Source: Drosophila persimilis (Eukaryota; Arthropoda; Insecta; Diptera; Drosophilidae). Taken from it: DNA of 64,000 nt. Every line of letters starts with the position of its first letter. Within the stretch, counting starts at the first letter, position 1. Under the pieces are notes generated by a model. The model saw only the letters and a list, made by a program, of their open reading frames with translations. It did not search any database and was not told where the DNA came from. Below, piece after piece: positions 46,660-58,630 of this stretch. The translations under genes and the position numbers were made by a program. Location: the NCBI RefSeq assembly GCF_003286085.1, contig NW_020825346.1, positions 1,434,501 through 1,498,500 on the forward strand. The letters are read 5' to 3'.

Positions 46660-46965
46660 ATATTCGTTTTTAAAGTATTTTTTTGTATTTATAATTATTT
46701 AGTATTTTTTGGTAGTTTTGCCTCTTCTAATATTTTGTTTCTAAATAATGATAATACATCATTTTTTTATTATTTTGGTATTTTTATAGCAATTTTGGTA
46801 TTAATGGATTGGTTTATTCCAGAGATAATCCATGATTTTAAGTATTTTGGTATTATTTAGTTGGTATTTTCGGTATCTTTTGGTATTTTTTATTAGTATT
46901 CAAGAGATAATGATAATAGATTTTGTACATGATTTTTAGTATTTTGTGCAGTATTTTTTTAACTG
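46660..46965. repeat. TTGGTATTTT/AGTATTTT island
   Basis: A 300-bp T-rich segment with roughly a dozen GTATTTT words on the plus strand. It is complementary in word content to the AAAATACC array at 43150-43630. Confidence 0.6.
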
Positions 46966-49900
46966 AAAATTCATTCATTATTCAATGAGAGATACTGTTG
47001 TAGTATTTGGTATCCCCACTCTTATTGCCAATTCTTCGAAATTGTTTCTATTTTCACGCGCTGTCCCTCTCTCTTGGGGTTTGATGTTGGTGTTGGTGGA
47101 AAAAGATTTATGAACCAAAGCCGGGGATTCGATGCTTTGGCATGGACATGGGAGTAGAGTACAATTGCCCGACAAGAGACATGAACTCCGCTTTGTGGCA
47201 CGCCTGTCCCGTCCCTAATGACAACGGTAGCAGCTACTGGCTTCTACGACTGGGAGTCCAAGTCGGGAGTCGGGAGTCGGGAGTCGGTAGTCGGAGACGG
47301 AGTCTGGCAGTAGATGTGTTTTGCCCCTGCTGGCAATTACTTAATTTGCACTTGACTATTGTTGCGTCTCCATCCTGCCACTGCCACTGCCACCCCGTCT
47401 CTCTCTCTCTCTCTCTCTCTCTCTATGTGTGTGTGTGGGGTGTAAATCAAGTCCGAGACCCTGACGCTGACTATAAGTTGGCGCGGCGTTCGCTACTGAA
47501 GCAGAAAATTACTTTCATCATAATTTAAAGTTACTTATGACCACAGCAGCAGTTGCAGTGGCAGCAGCAGTGGCAGTGGCAGCATTGGCACTGCCAACAA
47601 CGAGCGCTGCAATACTTGTCCCGTGGTTTGGTGTGGCTGCGGTTGCCCCTTTTTTGTGCTTTGCTTTGGTTTGCTGCTGCCGCTGCCGCTGCCGCTGCTG
47701 TTGCTGTTGCCTGATTGTCTTAGGCTAAGCACAAATTGAAAAATCATCTAGCCGAACCGAACTAAACCAGGATGTGCCACGAACGGAGGTGCCCCCAAAC
47801 GGCAGGGAGACGGGAGGCCCCCCAACACTGCAGCCTGCACTGAAGGCCAAAGCCAAAGCCAAAGCCAAACATTTGCACGTCAAACAAAGTGGCAGTGAAA
47901 TAACAAAATTATGTTGGCAGATTTGTGGCGACGGCAGGCGATGGAAATTATTGCAGCAGGAACAGCAGCAGCAGCCACAGAGCTGCTCTTCGTGTCGCCT
48001 CCACTTGCCACACAAGAGAAGAGGCGAGACGAGGCGAGGCGAGGCGAGGCAGATATCCAGAGATCCATAATTGCTATGTGGTGGTCCCTGCTGTTGGTGC
48101 TGCTGCTGCAGTTTAAGTTACTGTTTGTTGCAGTTGCAAGTTGCAGTTGCACTGTGGTTTTTTCTTTTCGCCTGGTGACGGTTTGCCGCATATGAATGAT
48201 GTGGCGTGGGTTTCCTCTTGCCTTCCTGCCCTGGGGGCTCCAATTCTTACCACGGATCCTACAGATCTTCCAAGAGAGCCGTTTTTGGGCCAACAAATTA
48301 CCCATAAGCGAAAGGACACAGACTCTCGAACAGCTTCGACACCAGAAGGCGCATAAATTTTGCTTAATTTGAGTTGCAGTTGCAGTTGGGAGCTAACTGA
48401 GGCCACCAGCCATAACAATGCCACATGCCACATGCCACATACCACTCCGTATCCGTATCCGTACCCTGAGCAACCGGGCTTTTGGCCGGGCCAGCAGTTT
48501 TTCAGTCCAGTCTCAAATGCAAGTCGCGTCCACAATCAAGTCAAGTGTTTATTTGTTTATGGGAATTTTCTTTTACTTTACTTTACTTTGGTTCTGTTTT
48601 TGTTTTGTTTTGTTTGGCGTTTTTTTTTTTTTTTTGTCTACCCAAACCCGAAAGCGGAGCAAGAGCTGCAGCTCTGGATCTCCTCTCAGGTGAGTGGCAT
48701 GTTGCATGTGGCAGCAGTGGCCGGCTCCCATGGCTGCTGGTGGTCCCTCCTCGATGCTGGCGTTCCATTCGTGCGTTTTTGTTCGCCGCAATTAGCGTGT
48801 GGGCAGTGGTTTTTTTTATTAGTGGGTGGAGGAGAGTTAGCGGAAGAGGGACCGGAGGAGGGGGAGGGAGTGAGAGGCACCAGTTCGGAGGGAGGGGGCA
48901 GGAGTGAAAGTCGCGGCACGAGGCTCCATCAATTCGCAGAGATTCCTTCATAATTTTTCAAACTCTTCCAACTCATTCCATTCCACTATGTTTTATTCCA
49001 CTTGTTCTATCCGTTTTTGCACGCCATCGTACCGCTTTGTTTCGTTTCGTTTCGTTCCTCTGTCAGTCGATTCCATTTCATTCCATTCCAGTGCCAAATG
49101 AACACCTGTTGTTTTTGTTGCATCTTGAACCGGTTCGTTGCGGTGCGGCTTTCGAGCTCGTTAGTTAATTCAAAGCTGTAAATATTATAACAGACCGCGT
49201 TCCATTATTGTATTAGCAACAGATTGGGGCAAGGAGGGGACCAGATTTCAAGCGATGACGATCGCAGGAGAGAATCATATAGAAGTTTCGATGGGAGTTT
49301 AGGGAAGCTGCAGCATGGAAGTTCCTAGATAGATATAGCCACAAAAATACTCCAAAAATAATAGTTACTTCTCGGGTAGGAGATGCATGGAGCAGCTACT
49401 CCAGTCTGGGGGAGGGGACAGCCAAGTGGAAGGCAATTGGACAGCGATTTTCCACTCTCGCTCTGCGATCTCCGAACTCCTCTATTTTTGTATATTTTTA
49501 GAAGCGGTTTTCCCGCTTTCCCGCCGCCTCGTTCCACCTCTGACTATTTTTAGGCTATGAAAATTGGCTTAAAAAATTACGGAATGACGGAATGACGGAC
49601 TGACGGACAGAAACAACTCCTTAAAGTTATTTCAAATTAAAATGGAAATTTTCTACGTTTATGTTAGGTTTTTTTTTTTTTTCGTTTTTTTGCTTCGTCG
49701 GCGCCGTCGTCGTGTGTGTGTGATTGATGTGGGTTAATTTGGTTTTATTTGTGGCAGGCCGAGAGGGGTTAATGGTGGGGCCAAGACTGGGTTAAGCTCT
49801 GTGTGTGGGGCGGAAGGGGGCTTGAGGAGAGGCGTACCAGTAATTGGTGGCCAAAAACTGGCGCTGAAAAGTGGGATATTCAGAGCAGTAGTGGATGAAA

Positions 49901-50248
49901 AATGGATGGAATAAGTGAGAGATAAAAGTGAATGGTGGAATAGCGGAACGAAGGAATGGTGGAACAGAAGGGGATATCAAATTAAAAACAGATTGAGTTT
50001 GAGATCGGATTGGGAGGGAGTGACAGAACTATGACAGGAATGATGATGTGAATGGAAAAAAAAGAGCAAAAGGAGTACACGCAAAGAAAGTTTTAATTGC
50101 AAAGAAAGCACAGCGAAGAACAGAAATTGAGACAGATGGAATGAACCACAATAGAAAGAAAGAAAGCCTTGAACTGCAGGCTAAAGTCTCTACACATCCT
50201 GATGGCAGATCCATATTTTATGTGGAATAGCAGAATAGCTCTGTTAAT
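46966..50248 (+). other. Intron DNA
   Basis: No gene supported. It holds (CT)n at 47398-47424, GGAGTCG repeats near 47265-47290, GCAGTGGCAG repeats at 47550-47585, CTGCCG repeats at 47670-47710, a T17-type run at 48620-48637, a weaker AG|GTGAGT junction at 48689|48690, and GGAGGG-rich DNA at 48838-48905. Confidence 0.65.
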
Positions 50249-50499
50249 ACCATACTCCCATTTGTTCCACATATTCCACTGTCCCACTGTCGGTGGTGAA
50301 CCCTTTCGCTTATGGGATATTTGAGCAGTGCGAATGAAGCGAATGTGCCACTGAATGTGAAGGATGTACCATACTCCCATTTGTTCCACATATTCCACTG
50401 TCCCAAATCGCTTCGTTTCGTTTCATTCGTTGCGAATCCTTTCGCTTATGGGATATTCGAGCAGTGCTAATGGAATGTGCCACTGAATGTGAAGGATGT
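50249..50499. repeat. Tandem duplication, 119- and 132-bp copies
   Basis: Copy 1 (50249-50367) and copy 2 (50368-50499) both start ACCATACTCCCATTTGTTCC and end GTGCCACTGAATGTGAAGGA(TGT). Each carries one minus-strand CCCATAAGCGAAAGG word followed by a shared GATATT(T/C)GAGCAGTG. The middle of copy 2 has a small insertion of TTCGTTTCG-type units. Confidence 0.9.
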
Positions 50500-51114
50500 T
50501 TTTCCTCGCCACTCCCCAACCCACCCCCCACCCCCACTTCCACTCCACCTCTCTCCCTCTGCGTGTGTCAATTGATTTTGTTGCTGGCTGTATTTTGCGC
50601 ACATTACTCATACGCCATGTTGCACACAACAAAAGGCGCGTATAAAATAACAGATTTATGCCTGCGTTCCAGCCAATGACACGCCAATTAGCCCGCCACC
50701 GCCACCGCCGCCGCCGCCACCGCCGCCGCCGCCGCCATCGCTGCCATAACAAAAACAACAGCAGCTGGCTGCCACAAGAAGCTTGCCACAACAGCCGCAA
50801 CAGGCACAAGAAGCTTGCAAATAAAGCTTTGACATTTTTATGATGCTAAGCGGAGTCGCAAAATAAAGGCTTGACTGGCATCAGAGGAGGAAGGGGCGGC
50901 CGGTGGAGAAGGTGTGGCAGGGCGGTGAGGGGTGGGGAGGGGGGTGCTGTCGAAAATCTTGTGGCAGCTGCAGCGCCTGACCTTTGCATGTGCCGCAGAG
51001 TCGGAATTGAGTTTGACAGCTGCTGGGGCGACACGATCCGATTGCGATTGCGATTTCGATCGCTCTTTGACCTTAATACGCGCCAGCTGTGCGCGCGTCA
51101 ACACCCCCGAACCA

Positions 51115-51118
<4 letters not shown>

Positions 51119-51151
<33 letters not shown>
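51119..51151. repeat. (CA)n microsatellite
   Basis: Sixteen CA units. Confidence 0.97.
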
Positions 51152-51152
<1 letters not shown>

Positions 51153-51488
51153 AAAAATGAGGAAAAATCTCTGTGGAAAATGTGTGAAAAATCTATGTGA
51201 GATCCGATACCCCGCCCCGTCCCCAGAGGGGACCATCCATTGTCATTTGACACCTAATTTGGTGGCGAGGCGGGGCACACACGCATAATAAGCGCTCAAT
51301 AAATGTGCAACACCCGCTGGCAACAACAACAGCCACAGCAGCAACATGTTGCTGCCACTGTGCGTGCGGCAACAACCAAACCCTCTCTCCGCCTCTCTCT
51401 CTCTCTGTCTCTCTCTCCTGTCTCTCTCTGTGTCTGTCTTTTGGTCTTTTTGTAATCAACGGGGCAATCTCATTAATAAATTGCACTG

Positions 51489-51506
51489 CATGCAACATGT
51501 TGCATG
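51489..51506. repeat. 18-bp perfect palindrome CATGCAACATGTTGCATG
   Basis: Perfect dyad symmetry centred at 51497/51498, the longest member of the CAACATGTTG family. Confidence 0.93.
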
Positions 51507-54467
51507 TGGTTGTTGCTGCTGCAGTGGCCGCAACATTAATTGGCTGCTTAGAGAGCGGCTGACAAGGCACGTTGCACCGCCAGCCCCGCATGCCCCGTGG
51601 GCACAGTGAGTGCTCGCTAATTAGAAATAAGTGGGAGCCCATAAGCGACCTCTGTATTGCTTCCTTTGGAAAGTATAGGAAGTTATTTGGGGCGTCAGTA
51701 GAGCCAATACAATCCCCACGAATCCTCAAATATTTCTCACAGAATATCCCCCAGGAGCACCATCAGAGTTGCCTTAGAGAATCCCCAGGAAATGTGGACA
51801 GATCCCCACAGAATCCTTACAGAATCACCCTGCTTTTGCATTCTCGATGCGTCTCTTATGTGTTGAAGAATAAATATCGGAGCTATGGGTCCGCATGGGA
51901 GGCCAGGACGTAGAACAATGAATAGAAAAAATGTCCCCTAAGCGAACGGCCACACAGGTCGTGGCTTTGCGCGCTTCAGAAGGAGTTCCGGCTGCGTGGC
52001 CGTGGTGGCACTCTGTTAATGTTCATGCCACAAATTCCAAGCTGCCGATAGGTGACGCCGCTGCCGGCCATCAGCGGCAGCAGCAAAACGTGCCACATTA
52101 ATTGTTTATGCACTCTCAAGGTTTCATCAGCGGCCGCACTGGCTGGCCACTGGTTCTTTTGATTTTGGGGGCCTGCTAATTGATTTTTATGCAGCCCAGG
52201 CCTCATGGCCTCAACGGCGAACAGCAACGGCCACAGAGAGGCGGGCGGCAGGCGGCGGGCAACATTGCAACAAGGCGGCGGCACATATTTTAAACACAAA
52301 TTACAAAGCAATAATCATAAATCTTTTTTGCGGCTCTCTGCGGCTCTGTGGCTCTGGCTCGGGCCACAAGAGTCGCAAGCAACATGTTGTAGCGGCACAA
52401 ACATTTATCAAAAAAAAGAGAAAAAAAAACCCCTGTACGCCTGTGTGTGTGAGTGTGTGTGTGTGTGTGGCAGATGTGGCAGACAAATGAGCATTGCGTG
52501 TGCCATATCAAAATATGGTGCCACTGTCCACCGTCCACCGTCCACCGTCCAATGTCCGATGTTGCTGCTGCCACAAAACGTTGATAACTTTGTGGCAGCA
52601 ACATGGCTAAAATGGAGCACGTGGCCGGCACAGCGCAACATGACAGCAATTATGGTTGTTGCTGTTGCATCCACATGTTGCTGCCGCCGCATCCAGTGCC
52701 TGCTGATTGCTCTTGATTAAATGCTAGTCACTCACTCGAGTGGAAACTGCTGGCTGCTGCCTGCTGGCTGCTGCCTGCCCCCCGGAAATTGTTTATGCCA
52801 CGAGCTGCTTATTGCTGCTGCAGCCGTTTACGCACATTTCTCTGCTGTGTGGCACAGAGCGGAGCGTTTATTCCCACTTCCTGGGGGAGAGCAGAGCAGC
52901 AGCCCAGGTGTTTTCATTTCTTTTCTTTTCTTTCTGCCTTAAACTTGATTGGGCCCCGTTGGAAATATCCGCCGCCTTGGACTTGACCCAAACCCCAATT
53001 GTGTGGCAGTGCCACAGTGCCACATTCCGCACTCCACACAGAGGCTGCTGCTGCCACAGAGCAGGAACAGACTCCATCGACAGAGACAGAGATGGGAGCC
53101 CTAGCTTATTAAGTCTTTAATGAAGTGCAAAAGAAGGGTGAGCTCTTTGTGGCACGAAAAGTACGAGAGGGAAAGATTTATGTATCTCAAGAATGTGTGT
53201 AACAACTACTATGTTTTGAGATTCATGGAAGCCCCTTATAGCCTTTAGGAGGTAGATTTTTCATTGACGGAATCATCCGCAGAAACAGAAACAGTCACCA
53301 GGAGAAAACCTTCTTCTTGGAGCTCCTGGATCTGTTCCATCAAACAGAAGATCTTTACATGTTCTCTAAAGTGTAATTTCCTTACCATTTCAATGGATTC
53401 CTCTCCCAATGGAGTAGAAGAAGAAACAGATCGTCGAGGGATCGTAGTGGTAGACGCTTTTACCAACGTCCCAAGAAAAAACAGGAGATCCTAGAGTGAT
53501 CCTTCCTTGGTGCTTGCCCATGTCCATGGCACATCCTGCTAGATTGAGGTTAGCCCCAAAATATCCCCTCCCTTTCGCTCTGCGTTGGGGGGTACAGGTG
53601 GAATATAATTGCCATTGCAACCGATTTGGCAGCATCGAGGTGAAGGCAACAGCAGCAGCAGCAGCCGCATGAAAATGTTTATATGAAAATTGAAAATGAT
53701 TATTGCACAATTCCAAATGAATGAATGAACGAATGAATGGTGGAATGAATGAACGAATGAAAAGAACAACAAACCGACAAATAGTCAAAGTTTTTCGATG
53801 TCGATGTCGATGTCGATGCTTTGCATTCGACACGCAAAAAGCAGCAACAGCTTTGAGCTACGGCCGTTGTTTCATCATGTGGCGGCGGCTACACACCGCA
53901 ACAGCAGCAGCGTTGCAACAATTGGCTAATAATATAAATTTTGTGGCCAACAGTGGCAGCAATCGTCTCATTCCAAGGCCCCCTCCGGCTGTGTGGAGTC
54001 AAACTTTGACTCTCGCTTCTTGCTCTCATTTTTCGCTTTGGTTGCCTTTCGGTTGGTCTCTAATTTAATTGCGTTTTCAATTGCTGTTGACCTGCCACTG
54101 TCACACAAAATGTGCTGCTTGCCACAGAGCCACAGAGCCACAGAGCAACAAGTGCTTGCCGCTGCTTGCTTATCGTTGCCACAAATAACTGCAAATTGTG
54201 TGTTGCACAGAGCCACAAGAACGAACCGTATTGTTGTGTCTTATCTGCAGCAACAGCAGCACCAGCAACAGTAGTTTTTCGTGGCTGCAGTAAATCAGCT
54301 GCAACTGCAACTGTGCAACAAACTGCCAGGCAACACGCATGCGCCGCCAAAAGTCATGTTCGTGCCACAAAAGCGACACCCAAGCCATACATATTGTAGG
54401 TGGCAGTGGCACAAAGGCAATCGCTGGCTTTAAGTAGCACGAAGCCCCCAAAAAAAACCCCCAAACA

Positions 54468-54484
54468 CCCCCCCCCCCCCCCCC
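54468..54484. repeat. C17 homopolymer
   Basis: Seventeen uninterrupted C followed by (ACACCCC)n. The template strand is G-rich. Confidence 0.93.
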
Positions 54485-55678
54485 ACACCCCACACCCCAC
54501 ACCCACGGAGCCATAATAATTTTTGGAATATATTTTTGTATTTTTCGGAGGCTGTGCCCTTTATGTGTGGCAGCAGCAGCAGCGGCGGCAGAAACTGGAC
54601 TTGCCACAATAGAAAGCTGCTGCTGTGTGGCAGGAAGCAGCGCTCCAGAGAGACAGAGACGGAGACAGGGGGAGAGGAAGAGGGAGGGGGAGAGGGAGAA
54701 AGAAAGATCCGCTTTAAACGCTTTGGAAATTTATGATCCAAAGCCCAGAGCGAAATCCTTTCACCAGCAAACGCGATTAATAAATCAATAAAAAAAAAAA
54801 AAAAATGCATTCATTTATAATCATAGTTGTTGCCACAGTGAAGCTGCCTGCCGCACTGCCGCACTGCCGCACTGCCGCACTTCCGCACAGTGACAAGCAG
54901 CAATTTGAGCTGGCAACACCTCGGCCTGCCCGGCCTGCCCGGCCTGCCACACAATGCGGAGCTTCCCCCACGAGGAGCGAAGCTCTCCAGCGAGTGAGAG
55001 GAACAATTAAGATCTGGCCAGAGATGACCAAGAATTATGCGGAGATATAAAGAAATCTAAGGCAATGCCTGGCTGCCGCTGCCGCTGCTGCTGCTGTTGT
55101 TGCAACATGTTGCGCAACTTATCAAAATAATCATCATTCACATCGACAAGACTGCAACATGAACACTGGAGCCGCCGCCGCACCGCCGCTGCGCAGGCAG
55201 CATTATGATAATCGCAAAACTGTGTGTCGGCAAATGTTCAAACGAGAGAGGCAGGCAGCAGCAACAGCATGCCACAGCCACAGCAACAGCAACAACAAGA
55301 GCGAAATTGCAACTGTTTTGCAGCTTGAACACCCCTAGACCATATCTGCCCCTGTCCCTGTCCCTGCCTCTGCCTCTGCCTCTGCCCCTTCATGTTGCAA
55401 TTAATAATCGCTAAAGCAGTGGGAATATTACGCACCAAAAGATACCCCATCCTGCCATCAATCGTTCTCTCCCAACAAGTGTGGCTGCCACTCGCACCTT
55501 ACCCTTTGTGCGGGTACTCCCTGACGGGGCCGTTTTTTTTTAGAGGGTATCACAAAAACGAGGCGCGGCTCAAACTGAAAAACTCAACTCAAACCAAAAC
55601 TGAACTGCATCGTGCGCCCTTCTTTTTGATTTAAAATGTGCCGCCATCGCACGTAGGCGTACTCACACGCAGTGTGTG

Positions 55679-55700
55679 CCCCCCCCCCCCCCCCCCCCCC
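55679..55700. repeat. C22 homopolymer
   Basis: Twenty-two uninterrupted C, the longest homopolymer of C in the window. It could form an i-motif, with quadruplex on the other strand. Length is likely uncertain in any assembly. Confidence 0.93.
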
Positions 55701-56042
55701 TTCTGGCGGAGCAAGTGGCCACACCGTCGACTAGACTGTGGCCGCCTTGCCGCAAAGCCAGAGCCTTGCCTTCATCAGTCAAGTGTATGTCTGTCTCACA
55801 AAAGGTTTCTGGTAGAACTGGTAGAACAGTGGAAGGATGCCACGCTGCTACTGCAACTGCCACTGCAACGTGCAACGGTAACTGCCATTGCCCCTGCCAC
55901 TGCCACATCCATTTGTGGGGATCTGCGTGGGCTCCAGAGAGAAGAGCAGCAGCACCAGCAGCAGATCATCATTGATCAGTGTCTTCTGACCATTGACCAG
56001 CGATTTGACTTTGATATCAATCACAAATTTCGTTTTAAAAGC

Positions 56043-56053
56043 TGGTCACACTG
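56043..56053 (+). promoter_or_regulatory. Exact motif-1 (M1BP) word
   Basis: TGGTCACACTG matches YGGTCACACTR, the core-promoter motif 1 bound by M1BP in Drosophila. It is isolated, with no initiator or other promoter words around it, so it may be fortuitous. Confidence 0.35.
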
Positions 56054-56799
56054 GAGGTTAGAGCATGGGTAAGCGGAAATACTGGGACTTTAAAGAAAAT
56101 ACAAACAAAAAAGCTCCCTCTAGCCACACTAATCTCTCCTGCCCCCCCACTAGGACACATTCGAATGACATTGGAATGACATTCCTTGCGAAACTTTCCC
56201 ATAAGCGATCGGAATCGCACCTTACCTCTGGCCACACTCGAAGAACCCCCTCCCATGAGATTCCTCTCAAGATTCCTCTATGCAAATTCCTGCCCAATCA
56301 ATGGACTCCTCTCTTACACTCTTCTTCCCGTCAGTCGCCGACCCGCCCACTTGTGGCCCACTTGGCAATTAAGTTTATAAATAAATAAATCAAATGCAAA
56401 TTTCACCAGCAACAAAAACAAAATACTATAAAAAAGAAAGACTGAAGAAAAGAAAAGAAAAAAAAAAAAAACAAAACATGAAAGGCAAAACGGCCGCCTC
56501 TTTGTGGGTGTGACAGATGCAGGTGGGAGGTGGGTGCACAGAAGGAGGCTTGGCGGCGGCGCCTCAGGTGAGCGGCCAAGCATGAGAGTCCGGGGAGAGA
56601 GAAAGAGGGGGGAATCGACTGCAGTAGGTGGCAGCCAGTGGCTTCTTTCCAGAGGAAAAAAAAGACTGCAGCAGCAGCAGGAGGGAAGAAGAATCGTTGG
56701 CGGCTCGTCGGCAGGGGAGTCTTAATTAGAAAATTGCTAATAACTCATGCACACGAACGAAATTTCAATATTAATGAGTTTTAAGGCAAACGACAGGCA

Positions 56800-57500
56800 A
56801 ACAGAAAAGGCGCCACTCTAACAACTCTAAAAGGTACAACAAGACAAAAATACAAAAACTGTAACAGCTACACCAACAAGCGCTTAACTCACACACCAAA
56901 AGTTTTTTAACAACATTAATAATACCAACAATTAGTATAACAACTTCAACAACACTAGTCCCTACACCAACAACCGTTACTAGAACTCCAACAAAGATTT
57001 CAACAACGCAGACAAGAACAACACCAACAAAACTAACTTTTAAAGCAACACCAACAGCTTCTAAAGCGCCAACAAGCAAGAACAAAGATTTCAACAACAC
57101 CAGCAAAGATTCCACTCAACCAACTATTACAAAAACTGTTTGAAAAAAACCAAAAGCATGTAAAAAAAAAACACCACAACAGTTACACCAACAGGTTTAG
57201 AAAAAACACCAACAGGACCAAGCAAAACAACAAAAACTCTCCAATTTCAGTCAAAATTACAAATCCAACAATAACAACAACAACACGAAAGACTTAACCA
57301 ACAGCTCCAATAACCCCAAATGAATCTTCAACAGCTTAAACCGCAATACCAATATAAAAATATATTTCCAAAAAGCAACAATAAATATTCCACTCTAGCA
57401 AACATTACAACAACTCCAGCATAGATTTCAAGAACACCAATAACTACACCACAAACAATTTAGACAACAACACCAATGAAGAGTGTGTACACGAACAATA
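56800..57500 (+). repeat. A/C-rich strand-asymmetric low-complexity segment
   Basis: About 700 bp composed mostly of ACAAC, ACACC and CCAACA words with very little G or T on the plus strand. The minus strand accordingly reads as Val/Leu-rich hydrophobic frames (for example 57115-56771), which is a composition artefact. No regular period is evident. Confidence 0.75.
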
Positions 57501-57722
57501 ATTACAATCACCATTTAGGCCCAGACTTTGAGAAGCCCATAGCGACGGGGGTTTTTAATTGAAAAGAAGGTCTAGGAAATACCGTCGTAACCATCGTTCT
57601 TGACCATCTTTGTGCACTGTGGGAGATGCAGCAGTGCAGCAGTACAGCAGGAAAAGAAACCCCTCCATCCACCCATTCATTTGAGAGGCTGCTGCTGATG
57701 CTGCTGTTTGCTGCCTGTCTTA

Positions 57723-57724
<2 letters not shown>

Positions 57725-57763
<39 letters not shown>
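57725..57763. repeat. (CT)n microsatellite
   Basis: About nineteen CT units. It ends CTCCTGCCG without an acceptor. Confidence 0.97.
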
Positions 57764-57765
<2 letters not shown>

Positions 57766-58560
57766 GCCGCTCATTAACTTGGCTAAAAACTCAATGGGCG
57801 CACTGGGGACCCAAATGAACAGCGGCTGGGGCCCCCATCATCATCGTTTTGACTGATTTAGTTGTCAGTAAGTGGCCCTGTCTCACTCGCTCATTGTGGT
57901 GCTACCTTTTGCTGCCGCCTGCCACCTGCCACCTGCCGCAGCCCGCCTGCCTCCCTATCTCCCACCTGGTATTTTTGTGGAGCTCAACATGGGGCTCATA
58001 ATTAGCATGCAAGCGGCATAAATCGCAGCAGCAACAACAATTAACAGACCCAAATTGCATGCAACACAGCAGAAGCTTGTTCTGTATTTTTTTCTTTTTT
58101 TCTTCTATGTAGTATATTTTTTTTCTCTAAGTTTTCCTTAGCGGCTTTCTCTTGGCTTTGTTTTCCCTCTAGATTTGTATATATACATATGCCCTTTGGG
58201 GGGAGAGGGTATTATGATTTGAACAAGATGTTTGCATATCGGATAGAGGAGGAAAGACGTAGTTTCGCTGTACAAATTACCCACAAGCGAAAGGCTCATT
58301 CTGTTTTTTGCTGCCTGTCGATGGCTCTGCAAGAGGGTATCCACTATTCCGACCCTTCCTCTCGGCCAGCTTTTGGTCGCTTTCTGGTTGCCTACTTAGC
58401 ATGCATTTCAGGCAGGCAGTCATTGACGTCTGCAACAGAACACGTAGGCAACAAACAGGCAACAGCAGCAGCAGCAGCAGCGACAACAACAACTGTCAAT
58501 TATATTAGTTGTTGTTACTACACACAGCGCTAATTCAAAAATCATGCGTGGGCAGCACTT

Positions 58561-58564
<4 letters not shown>

Positions 58565-58596
<32 letters not shown>

Positions 58597-58630
58597 CGCC
58601 AGCACCAGCAGCACCAGCAGCAGCAGCAGC
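58565..58630. repeat. (CAG)n with CACCAG interruptions
   Basis: Nine CAG units, then ACACGCCAGCACCAG units, then CAG again. Poly-Gln/Ser/Ala frames only. Confidence 0.93.

Larger units (their letters stand above)
50500..56790 (+). other. Intron DNA rich in TGCCAC/GCAAC words
   Basis: No gene supported. It contains CCGCCGCCA repeats at 50697-50735, G-rich DNA at 50885-50945, (CA)n at 51119-51151, (CT)n at 51383-51420, an 18-bp palindrome at 51489-51506, (GT)n at 52452-52467, CCACCGT repeats at 52526-52548, homopolymer C17 at 54468-54484 and C22 at 55679-55700, and an exact Drosophila motif-1 (M1BP) word TGGTCACACTG at 56043-56053. Confidence 0.65.

Noticed and set aside
56771-57115. Hydrophobic 114-codon minus-strand frame
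   Set aside because: Val/Leu richness follows from the A/C-only plus strand (GTT/GGT/CTT codons).
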